NCBI GenBank assembly: GCA_038373865.1
Contig: JAXGGA010001021.1
Coordinates: 1 to 64,000, forward strand
DNA from: Uloborus plumipes
Lineage: Eukaryota; Arthropoda; Arachnida; Araneae; Uloboridae
Reading direction: 5' to 3'
Length of the DNA: 64,000 nt
A program made the position numbers and the translations under genes. The notes under the pieces are model-generated. The model was given only the letters and a program-made list of their open reading frames with translations, ran no database searches and was not told where the DNA came from. Within the stretch, counting starts at the first letter, position 1. Each line of letters begins with the position of its first letter. Of the stretch, positions 32,995 to 43,146 are shown one piece after another.

Positions 32995-34011
32995 CTAAGG
33001 GTACTTTTTGTGCAAGATATGATCAAATAACATGCTGTACGTCAGTACCGATCCAAATATGCAGAAAATGATACTGCGTTTCATGCGAACGATTTTCCAA
33101 ATAGTTAAAACGTTTCTGCTCTGCAAGATTTCCAATGATGTCTGGTTATTCAAATCGTCTAAAACTTCATTTAGCAACGTTGCATTTACCATGACAAATA
33201 AAAGCGAAGAGAGACAAGCCATGTAAGGGACTAGCGAAAACAAGAAACTGTTTCCAGAACTGTACAAGCTTGAATTGATGAAAAACGTTATCAAATAGTG
33301 TAACGGTAATGAGAAATACAGTATAGAGGTAAAGAGCAAGAAAGACATCTTCTCATCCAGTGACACTACCAGTTGTACGACAATCTTAACCATTCGTAGA
33401 TAATGGTGACGTGTCTTTTCATCAGATTTCTTGAAGGCGACGGAGTTCAAAATCAAGCAGCGTAAATGGTAGCAAACAAATGTATAGAATATCGCAAATG
33501 TGTTTACAGGAATGGTATGGCAACCGGCATAAGTTAAAATGTAAGCTAGCACAAGCAATTTTTCATATTGTAAATTGATATTTAATGTGGCGAATACGCC
33601 ATTGGGTTCCATTAAAAGGGAATAAATGTTTATTCCTGCAGTAAGAATATGCATAGTCGTACTCAAATATGCCCATATAATCAGTAATGGTGAAAAGTGC
33701 AAATGCTTCCCGCAGCTCGTGGTCAGTTTAGACGATATATTAACGAGATGATGCAGATTCGAACAAAGGTAGTTTCTATGTAAGGTACATATCGTTAGCA
33801 ATGTTAGATTGAGAAAAGCAACAGAATACATTCCAGCAAGTATAAAATAAAAGTTGCTATATATTCCGAGAAGAAACATTCCTGCACTTAAAACATGCAT
33901 AACAATTCTGGTGACTTTCGATTTTTCAAGCATACAAAAAACCAAGCAGAAACGAAGCACTGTAAATACTTGCCGATAAGGACATTTTAATTTGGTTCGT
34001 TTGGAACGCAT
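32995..34011 (-). CDS. Gustatory receptor-like 7TM protein, opposite strand
   Basis: 338 residues, single exon, ATG at 34011-34009. The same subfamily motifs appear as in the two receptors on the plus strand: TIPVNTFAIFYTFVCYHLR, SLDEKMSFLLFTSILYFS, NATLLNEVL, and the terminal LTIWKIV-RSIIFCIFGSVLTYSMLF with the Gr-type TY motif. It has a short basic N-terminus (MRSKRTKLK) before the first hydrophobic stretch. It is more diverged than the tandem pair and inverted relative to it. Intact, no lesion seen. Role inferred: taste or contact chemoreception. Confidence 0.83.
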   Translation of the reverse strand: MRSKRTKLKCPYRQVFTVLRFCLVFCMLEKSKVTRIVMHVLSAGMFLLGIYSNFYFILAGMYSVAFLNLTLLTICTLHRNYLCSNLHHLVNISSKLTTSCGKHLHFSPLLIIWAYLSTTMHILTAGINIYSLLMEPNGVFATLNINLQYEKLLVLAYILTYAGCHTIPVNTFAIFYTFVCYHLRCLILNSVAFKKSDEKTRHHYLRMVKIVVQLVVSLDEKMSFLLFTSILYFSLPLHYLITFFINSSLYSSGNSFLFSLVPYMACLSSLLFVMVNATLLNEVLDDLNNQTSLEILQSRNVLTIWKIVRMKRSIIFCIFGSVLTYSMLFDHILHKKYP

Positions 34012-34099
34012 TTTCGTTCTGTGTTTGGCTCTTTATTCTTGGTTATTTACATCTGGCGTATGTGAATTTCATTCATTCTTATTCACTAATAGCTTTCAG

Positions 34100-34345
34100 T
34101 GCCGGTCATCTTGTCTTGTGGTCCGAGAAGTCTGACCGAATGGGGAGGTCCCGGGATTCGAATCCCGGCTGGGGCAAGGATGTACTTTCACTCTCTCTGC
34201 CTGTCCTTGTCCTAACTTTGTGCGCATGTGTTGTGCTGTGAATTGTTGCCTACCCTATAAACATGTCCTTGTGACATGTGTGTACTACGTGAAGTCAGAC
34301 TTCACGCCAAAAATGACGGTACAGTTGGAAAAGTGAAGCAGCGCA
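34100..34345 (+). repeat. tRNA-derived SINE
   Basis: A T-arm/B-box-like palindrome, CCGGGATTCGAATCCCGG, lies at about 34149-34166. It follows an A-box-like TGGTCCGAGAAG some 35 bp upstream, then about 180 bp of non-tRNA tail containing a perfect CGTGAAGT/ACTTCACG hairpin near 34280-34299. The spacing fits a Pol III tRNA-related head. It cannot fold as a complete tRNA, so it is not called a tRNA gene. Confidence 0.6.
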
Positions 34346-36554
34346 CCCAAATTGCTAGCTTAGCTGATACAAGACAACAATAGCTTTCAATTTGCAAATA
34401 GGCAACTCTTTTTGTTTGATGTAATAATGCTCTATATGGGGAAAAAAATCATTCATATATTTTTTTTTAAATACGAGCCTTATTTTATGCTTTTTAAACA
34501 TTTTCAACTAACTAGCAGTTATTATGTAATTACAGCAGATGCAGAACGTGAAAAATTCCAAGAAATTGGGACCATAAGAAGATTTGAACTTTCAAATTGT
34601 TCGGATTTTGAATAATTACCAAGAAAGTACCGTTTAGGAAAATAGTACACCATTTAATCAAACCAAGTGATTGTACAATTTGTATCAACACAACATACAC
34701 TAAACAGTACATAACGCTAATATATGTAATTACATTTTTCAATAAAATTTAACAAATTTTTCTCATTGTTAAAACGAAAAAGTGAAAAATATTTAAAGTA
34801 CAGAATGTACTACTTGACCACGGATGAGATGGAATGCCTGACGTTCGTTTTACCGACGGAAATGGACGGATCTATTAGTTTTCGGGGATGCCAGCTTTTG
34901 CAGATGTGGGTAGGCCTCTAAGTACAGACATATTAAAATGAACAGCGATGACATAAACAAACACCCGTGACTCAAACTTTTACTTTAACCCCTCATTCAT
35001 CTAGACTCGTCTTTGCTGAAATTTTGCCAATTCCACAATAACCGTGGGCAGACTACTCTGTGAAGAACTGTTTGACATTAATAAAACGAAGAAAATTGAA
35101 TGCATTTTTAGAAAATAGACCGATTTCATTCAAAAAAAAATGAATTAATTTCTGCAAGGAGAAACAAACTTTAACTCACTTGAGAAAGCCATTAATTTTC
35201 GGCTGAGAGGGCTTTAAAATGTGCTTTTGAATTTTTGACATTCTCTGCTGAACATACATATTCTGTCATCGTGTTTTCGAAGAAAAACTCAGCCCTAAAA
35301 TCAAATCCACTATCAATTGATCTTCTTATAAAGTAAAAAGCTTTAACTCAGCGACATATAAATAACATATTATGCAACTTTAGGTTTTTTGTTAGCCGTA
35401 AACTCAATGCATAGTCAGCTTTTCACTCAAAAATTTATTATCCGTTATAAACTGAAAGGGAAAACGCATAAGGTTTCGCCTGGTTAACAGATACTTTCGA
35501 CACGACACTTTTAAGAGGGAAAAATGAATTATAAAAATATGATTATGAAATAATATAATTTGCAATCCTAACAACCATTCATTTTGTCTTGAATACGTTA
35601 AAGGATGAAAATATTTTCGAGCGTTCTTTTTAAAATGAATAATTGTTTCAATAAATAATAAATTATTTTGAAAAAACTTTCCTTTAATACCCTTTTGGAA
35701 ATTTTAGAATAGTTTAGCTTCATTCTTATTTAACTATCAAGAACTCTATGCATAATAAAATTGAGTTTGTTTTTCAGCTACTTGCTGGGAGACATTTGAT
35801 TACGGAAAAAGTTTCCTTCACAGAAATCGAACACGCAAACTTTTGCTTAAGATTTTTTAGGTACAGCAGAACAAACATAATGAATCCAGGGTCAAGCGTG
35901 CTCCATTTATGACCACGAAATTTATACAAAAGTTGAGAAAAGAGAAAAACAGCTTTTTATTTACTTTTCACTGAAGGGAATTTCCATTAATTATTTTTTT
36001 TCTTTTGTAAATAAAGCATATTTTTTATAATCTTTTTATTTTCACAGTTAATTATTAACAGGGTTCGTACTCAATTTAGAAATAAAAGTGATATTTTGAA
36101 GAACTACTTTTATCACGCTATAATTAATTCGAGTTTTTAATCTTTGTTTTCCAACATAACTTAACTTATTACACTTACTAAAAGTTTTAAGTATTTATAA
36201 TTATACTTCGACAAATTGACTTTCACTGTTAAGAATGCCGGTGGGTGGGGGAAGGAGCAATACATACATGTATATAAAATTTTATATATTTTACATATTG
36301 TGTGCTGCAGTTAAACAAAAAAAATATTTAGGGGAACGTACCGTTTTGTATGTTAGATATCATAATGACCTTTTTTTGCTAGGTCAAAAAATCTCAGTTT
36401 ATATCCTTTATGCCACCTTTAACTCAAAAAGCAGACATTTTTATGAAAGGCGATTTAAAAGCAATCTGCATTATTTTTACAATGATAAAACCAATCTATC
36501 CGTGTGGTGTGGTGTTTCTCCCCCCCGCCCTAGGCAAATGCCTTTATAGCTCAA
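34346..36554. other. Intergenic AT-rich region
   Basis: No gene is supported. A GC-richer 120-bp open frame at 34804-34923 stands out in composition but is not recognised. Confidence 0.35.
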
Positions 36555-36865
36555 CTTAGTTAACTTGAAAGAAATGTTGAGGTTCCAAAACCAGAGGTTC
36601 CAAAAACAAAGTTTTAGCGATCTTCGATGATACAAGGGAGAAGTCCAGAAGTTCTCTCCCAGAAATTTTATGAAGTTGAAGATTTCAAAACGTAATTGTG
36701 ACCATCTTTAATGATATTAGGGGAAAGAATATGTAGGATATAAAAAAACCTCTGCAACATTTTTTAAAATTAAAATTCCTAAAACTCAATTTCAGACTAC
36801 ATCTTTGGTATTGTTGGACAAATAATGAATTTGGAAACGTAATAAGAATAGTATTATTTTTTTAT
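36555..36865 (+). repeat. Degenerate ~115-bp periodic repeat, second locus
   Basis: Two to three units with TTTTAGCGATCTTCGATGATA / TTGTGACCATCTTTAATGATATTAGGGG blocks followed by AGTTGAAGATTTCAAAAC-type blocks. It is the same design as 2715-3255 (reverse) and 40168-41935. Confidence 0.55.
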
Positions 36866-36917
36866 TAGGAAAAGAGAAAATTGATGTATTTTGAATGACT
36901 GTCATAGGGGAAAATTA

Positions 36918-38202
36918 TACGAGGGCTGTCAGAAAAGTTTCCGACCTAACATAGATAAAATATTTTTATCGTCCAAACTGGCTGTTACTTTTTGACATAG
37001 AATCCTTGTAAGTCCACACACGTCATCCAGTAATGCTCCCATCCTTTTAACCCATCGAAAAGTAATGATGAAAATGTGTCCTCAAAAAAGCTCTTGACAA
37101 AGTTTATGACCTCCTCATTTGAAGAAAACTATTGTCCTCCAAGTGCTTCTTTCAGATTAGGGACCAAGAAAGGGTCGCTTGGGGCCAGGTCTGGTGAGTA
37201 GGGTGGGTGTTCAACGATTTCGAGCCTTAACTCGTGAATTTTGGCCATTGAAACCACTGAGGTGTGAGCAGGAGCATTTTCTTGATGAAAAAGAACTTTT
37301 TTCTTTTTCAAATGCGGCCGTTTTTCTTCTATTTCCTCCTTCAATTTGTCAAGGAGAGTAGAATAGTATGCTCCTGTTATGGCTTTTCCCATTTTAAGGT
37401 AGTCAATGAGTATCACTCCATGGCTATCCCAGAAAACGGTCGGCATCACTTTTCCTGCAGAAGGAACTGTTTTGGCCTTTTTTGGAGCTGTTCTCACTTT
37501 GCAGTCCATTGTTTTGACTGCGTTTTTGTTTCTGGAGTGTACTGATGAATCCAGGTTTCATCTACAGTGATAAGTCGTCAGAAAAACTCTGGTTCATTGT
37601 GCCAGAAGTGCGCTGCAAATGTTCATTCGGACACGTTTCTGGTCAAATTGAGCAAATGCGGCAGTCAAAGTGCAGCCAGCTTCCGCGTGCTTAATTTCTC
37701 ATTTAAAATGTGGCATGCGCATTCCTTAGAGATATTCATAGTTTCTTCTATATATCTCACCTTCAATCTGCGTCATCCAGCACCATTTGATGAGCTTTAG
37801 CAATGTGTTCATCAGTGGTAGCAGTTTTGGGTCGACCTGAGCGTTCATGAACACTCAAGCTGGTACGGCCACGTTTAAATTCCGCTACCCAAAATTTTAC
37901 GGTTGTAAACGATGGTGCAGAGTCCCCATACACAGAGTCCAACTCCTTTTTAATTTGTGCAGGCGTATTTCCTTTTTAAAACAAGTATCGAATCAGAGCT
38001 TGATATTCGATTTTTTCCATTTTCAAAAAAACTGTTGGAGCAACTCACTAGTATGGCTGTCACGCACACAATTTGAACTAAAAATAGCCAAAATTACGGT
38101 TCCAAGTTTCCAAAAGACTCCTTAATAAGAACATCTCTCTTTGTTTCATAAGTTTTGCCCTTTTCATATCGAGGTCGGAAACTTTTCAGACAGCCCTCGT
38201 AT
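36918..38202 (-). mobile_element. mariner transposon, inactivated, both TIRs present
   Basis: The termini CGAGGGCTGTC(A/T)GAAAAGTTTCCGACCT are inverted repeats of about 28 bp, flanked by TA on both sides. The element is about 1.28 kb, the usual mariner size. It carries a broken transposase on the minus strand. Confidence 0.88.
37129..38020 (-). pseudogene. mariner transposase (DD34D type), several lesions
   Basis: The start at 38020 reads MEKIEYQALIRYLF then stop, followed in frame by KGNTPAQIKKELDSVYGD (helix-turn-helix half). After frame breaks, the catalytic part is open from 37509: VFWDSHGVILIDYL, HQENAPAHTS and PPYSPDLAPSD, which carry the three catalytic acidic positions of mariner. 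The stops and shifts mean it cannot make transposase. Confidence 0.87.
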
Positions 38203-38204
38203 AA

Positions 38205-39746
38205 TCTTAAACGAAAAATGGAGGAGTTTGTAACAAAATTCTAGAGTTTGAAGGGCCCTTCAAATTTCATAAATGAAGGAGTATTGGAGGAGATTTGAAG
38301 GAGCCCACCCCCCCCCCCCCCCCCCCGCCCATACGAACCCTGTGATTAATTCCTTAGTTAAAGCTTAGTGGCTATTTCCCCGATCATGTATAACAGCAGT
38401 TATGATCATTTCAGTTTTGTTAAATTTTTTTTGTCTTCATTTGCATGTTTTTATGCACTTAAATTGTTGCAATACTGCTAAAGTTGACGTTCATTGCACC
38501 AACTTTTAGTCAAAATAACTTTACTGCTCGGAAACTTACCCGTTAGTTGGTTTTGCCTGCATAGCATCATTTAGCATTATGTTTATGCGCCTAGCGTCAA
38601 ATGAAAGAAATATCACCAACATTTTTAGCGACTTATTTTTTGCATCAAATTCGGGAAAAATCAACAATTGTCACCAAGCTGAGCGACATTTCGTACTTAC
38701 CACGTTCTTGTAGTATTTCGAACTTAACAGAACTCAAAGCTCCAACAACCAGTAAAAAATAGTAGAATATTCCTATATAGAAATTGATGGAATGTTTCTT
38801 TAAGGCTATAAAATAAGCAGCTGCTTCGAAGTTAATCTAGTCTATTGTTCACTTAGCTGTGTGTCTACTAGCTTTGCGTTGTTGAAATTGTGATTTTTAT
38901 CTGTTTTATAGTAATTGAATGTGAATATGTGTTTAAGATGTTTCATGTGTCAGCGACTTTCTTGCAGGGCCGGACTGGCCCGCCGGGCAACCGGCCGCAG
39001 GGCCGGTGCGCCCCCCGCGGGAAAAATTACTTTTTTTTATGAAGAAAAAAATCATTAAATTTCTGAAAAAAAAATTTTTTTTTCCTTGTTTCTGTGTCTG
39101 TAGTTCTTTTCTTTTTCACTCTCCATTCCTGATGCTACGAATTTCTTCAGTACTCCAGTAAGGCTGGCTACTCGCTGAGGACCCTGGGATTATCTTGCTG
39201 ACGGCAGATTCTTTTCAAGGCTCGCGTTTTCGTTCCCTTCATTGTCACCACTGACACTACTGCTTACACACGGGAATTTTAGCTGTGATGATTTGGGGAG
39301 AGGAGGGCGGTAGATAAAGAAGATTCAACTGGTTTTTCTAGAATGCTTCCGGTTATTGATTAAGAGTATATAATCGGTTATTGATTTCATTACCGTTTTT
39401 TGCAGTGATTTTAATTAAAGCCCCCCCCCCCCTACCTGTTTTTAACCCTACACTGCATGATTTTTTATTTTTCGTAGAAAAAAATATATGTGTTTGTCAA
39501 TGTAATAAGAAAACATGGAAAAATATTAAAAAAAATTTAACTCTAAATTTTCACCCCTTTCTAATTAAAAATAGTTTTGTTGCCAAATGGCTACACCATG
39601 CATTCAACAAATAAAAATGATTGTAAATGATAGTTTTGAAATTAGTTCTTTTTTTGTAAAAAAATAGAGGAATTGAACATTTGGTGCACTGTACTCTTGT
39701 AATCCTTTACATTTTTACATTTTGCATTATTTTTTATATGTACTTG
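38205..39746. other. Intergenic with solo transposon end
   Basis: A poly-C run is at 38309-38326. A GC-rich CAGGGCCGGACTGGCC block at 38966-39020 looks like the terminus of a hAT-type element with no partner found. A poly-C run is at 39421-39431. Confidence 0.4.
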
Positions 39747-40167
39747 CAGTGGCGTAGCAAGGTCTGATGGCACCCGGGGCGGAGCTCAATTTGTCACCCC
39801 CCCCCCAATATTTCAAGCAAAATGACAAATTGAAGATTTTTTTTTTTTTTTTTTATTAGTTAAGAAAAGTATCATATAACGCCTGTAAAAGTGTTTATAT
39901 GAACAAAAACCAACTACTGAAAATTTTCTAACGCAACATTTCTCGTGCAAGAAGAGAAAAAAACGAGACAATTAGGTAAATCGCGCCTTCGTCCCCGAAA
40001 TACACACGAGAGAGTGAAAAAACATTGTTGCATTTTGATTTGTAGTACGTACAAAAACACGCAGTATATCCGCTGGGCTGTGGAGTCGGCGAAAGAATAC
40101 CCGACTCTTTTACGAACATAAATATAGTGCCACTTCCATTTTAAATCAGGCAGGTATAGCACAGAAC

Positions 40168-41935
40168 AGTGGCGCAAACAGAAAATATTTTAGGGGGGGG
40201 GGGGCTCAGATTTTTTTTGAAATATTAGCCCTGAAAGCGCAGTTTCAAACGGTCTCTGGTGCAAGGGCAGATTCATCTTCTTGTTAAGGAGGGGTCATAT
40301 CGGGAAAAATGAGGGGTCATTAGTCTTTTTTTGGCATAAATAAGGGGTGTGAGGGACAAATTTTTGGAAATATATCCCCAAAACACTAGTTTAGCCTGCT
40401 TTTTGTCCTTTAAGAGGAGGGGGGTTATGCCCTCCCCTCTGGAACTGTACCTGCTCTGGTGATGTTTGGGGAAAGGAAAGGACTTCGATGAAAAATTTTT
40501 GAAATTGGAATCGCGAGTATAGGCACGATAATTATTATAAGTTTCAAAGACCCAACTATAGACGAACTTTGATGATGTTCCGGAAAGAGGGGCTTTCTGC
40601 TGGAAACATTTCGAAATAGAAATCTCAAAATAAAAAAAGGGTGTTTTAAAGCGATAATCAGTGATGTTAGGGGGTGCTTAAATTTTTCCAAACCTTTTCA
40701 GATTTCTGACGATAGTAATCATCACCCAAAATATAAAGAGGACTGCCTGCTAAGTGTATCATCCAATTATGGTTTTAATCACATAATTTTTGACGATCTT
40801 GGATGATATTAGAGAGAAGAGGGTTGGGACCCTTTTCCGAAAATTTTCCGAGTCTTACAAACACAGGTGTAGACCATATTTAGTAGCATCAGGGGGCAGG
40901 GGCTCGGAAATTTTTAACATTTGAAAGCTTGAAAAAAGCAACTCTAAAAAAATTCCGATGTTATTAGAAACAATGGCAGATCCAGTTTCTGGTTTGGGGA
41001 GGGGTGGGGGGCTAGTAGGGGGTCTGCGAGATTAACGACTGAAATTTTTTTGAAAAATCAGTTTTATAGTTTTTGGGGATTTTAGAGGGAAGAAAGATAC
41101 GGTGAACTTTGAGACAACTTAGAAGCTGAAGTCCTATAAATGTGATTATCGTTTATGTTTATAGTTAAGATAAGGGTTGAGGCTCAGGGACCGTCCCTAA
41201 TCGATTTTTTTGAAAAATGGATCCACATCTATCCCCACCTCTACAATTTTTCATAATTGAAGTTTCAAAAATGGTATATTTGACAAATTTTTTATTCCAT
41301 ACCCCACGGTATTAAGAGGAATTCAAAGGCACTGCCCCTTAATTTTTATTGAAATTTTAGTTTTAAAAACTAAAATTTTGATGAGCTTTGCCTTTGTAGA
41401 GGAACGGGGTAGGGAGCTTTTGCACGAATCCTAAACACTTAAATAATTTAAATTAGAAAAACTAATTAATGAATAATTTAGATTTTAAAAATCAGTAAAT
41501 AATTTAAATTTTAAAAAATAAATTAATGAATATTTGAAATAAATAAATAAATAAATTAGTTTAAAAAATCACCCCCCCCCCACCAAAAAAAAAAAATTGT
41601 TTTGATGGAGCAACTTGCACCATAATCCCCTTCTCCCTGTGGGCACTCCTGACACCAGCCGCCTATGCACATTGTAATTTCAGTTTCAGAAGGTTTCGAG
41701 GGGAGCCCTAAACCCCTGACGTCATCAAAGATAGCCTTAAATAACTTCAATTCTGAAAAAAAAAATCCGAAATGAGCTCAAACCCTTTTCCCTCTCTCTC
41801 TGACCATAGAAAAATTGACCCATCTCCGAAAGATCTGACTCTAAAGCTTCCTTTTCCAATAACTTTATATTGTAAAATTTTAAAAATTGTGTTCGGGGAG
41901 GGGGGTGCTTAAGCCTGATCACATCAGCCCTCTCA
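40168..41935 (+). repeat. Degenerate ~115-bp periodic repeat array, main locus
   Basis: More than ten diverged units repeat the order: GAAATTTTTGAAATTG/AAGT(T/C)TCAAA, a (C/G)ACGATCTTTGATGATATTAG-like block, then a G-rich GGGGAAG..GGGG stretch. It begins with a GTGGCGCAAACAGAAAATATTTTAGGGG block shared with 23478. It occupies the left half of the hAT-type element. Confidence 0.6.
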
Positions 41936-43080
41936 AAAATTATAACATATATACGCCATTGTCATAATATGACAGTAAATCAAAATGTTTTCTAAGCCAT
42001 TTATCGATATGCTTCCCATAATTCACATGTATTTTAAAACGAAAAACACATGCATTTGAATTAAATTAAAAGCAAACAGTAATCATTTCTTTCCGTGTTT
42101 ACCTTTTTGATGAAGGAAATGACAACTAAGACGGAAGATCCACGTCCCAAAGACCCGACAGGAAAAAATTTCTTTCAACGAAAACGTCTTTCTTCGCAAA
42201 CTGCACTTTCTACTTTTCTGAAGCCTTCAAGCACCCGCCAAAAATCATCACTCTCCAAACCGACATCTGTTATTACACTTACACTACTACGCACAAGCCT
42301 ACAATGGTCATTGGCGACGTTACTCGTAAACCCGGGGCAAGGCCATATCCCGAGGTCCTGAAGAAGACAGTCAGCCCCCCACGGGGGATGTCTTTGCCTT
42401 TCCTCACCCAGTCGTCCGGTCTTTCTTGGGTAGGAAAAAAAAAGGCAAACGGCTATCGGGGGCAGTTTTACGTCGTTTGAAAATAAGACTGCAAAATTAC
42501 TTTCGTAATTTATCCCATAACGAACAATATTTTTTCCCGATGGAAAAAAAAATCCCGGTTGGGGGTTCAACAGCTTCCGAAGGTGGGGGGGGGGGGCTAT
42601 TGCCTTCTTGTTGGAGCCGCCCCCGATAAACACAAATGTATAGTTCTACTGGTCAAAAAAATCACGAAAGTGATAAGAGAAAAAAACTAAAATCATAGCT
42701 CGTATTTCAATTTTAGGAAATTTTATCTGTCATTTTTTTTTTTGAGTCTGATATCATTGGTTCCTCGCAGCACCCCTCATCTGTCGCTGAAGCACCCCTA
42801 AGTGCCACAGCACCCAGTTTCGGAACCAAACGTGATAATTTTCCTCCAGTAAAAGAAGAAATGTAAAATTTCTAGCCAAAGTAATGGCTGCTTTCTTGTA
42901 TGCGGTAAAAGACAGTGCCCCCTTCCCTCCCCATATTTCATTAAGCTCACGTCATATCATTCAAGCACATATTTATGCAATAAACACATAAGAACTCCAG
43001 GAGCCCATGCCAATTTAAAAACTGTGAAAATTTCGGGGGGAGGTTACACAAAAATTCAAATTCAGCACGGGCAGGTTTTG
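41936..43080. other. Right interior of the hAT-type element
   Basis: The open frames at 42095-42633 on both strands are partly G/C homopolymer and match no family I know. A poly-G run is at 42578-42597. Presumably cargo or nested repeat. Confidence 0.35.
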
Positions 43081-43146
43081 TCACCCCCTCCATAGCTGGC
43101 ACCTGGGGCGGGCCGCCCCCCTCGCCCCCACCTTCCTACGCCACTG

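Larger units (their letters stand above)
39747..43146. mobile_element. 3.4-kb non-autonomous hAT-type element, perfect 8-bp TSD
   Basis: The ends are CAGTGGCGTAGCAAGG (39747) and its reverse complement CCTTCCTACGCCACTG ending 43146. TGTACTTG lies immediately outside both ends (39739-39746 and 43147-43154), the 8-bp duplication typical of hAT transposons. Subterminal GGCACC-GGGGCGG blocks are also inverted. No transposase is seen. The interior is mostly the periodic G-rich repeat array. Confidence 0.85.

Noticed and set aside
34096..34170. Possible tRNA gene from the GATTCGAATC box
   Set aside because: No acceptor stem or anticodon arm can be drawn; it fits a tRNA-derived SINE better.
34804..34923. 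Short GC-richer ORF starting MYYLTTDEMECL
   Set aside because: Only about 39 codons, no recognised family and no clear splice partners on either strand.
42095..42633. ORFs of 88 and 152 codons inside the hAT-type element as transposase
   Set aside because: No BED finger, RNase H-like motifs or hATC domain signature; composition driven by poly-G and proline runs.
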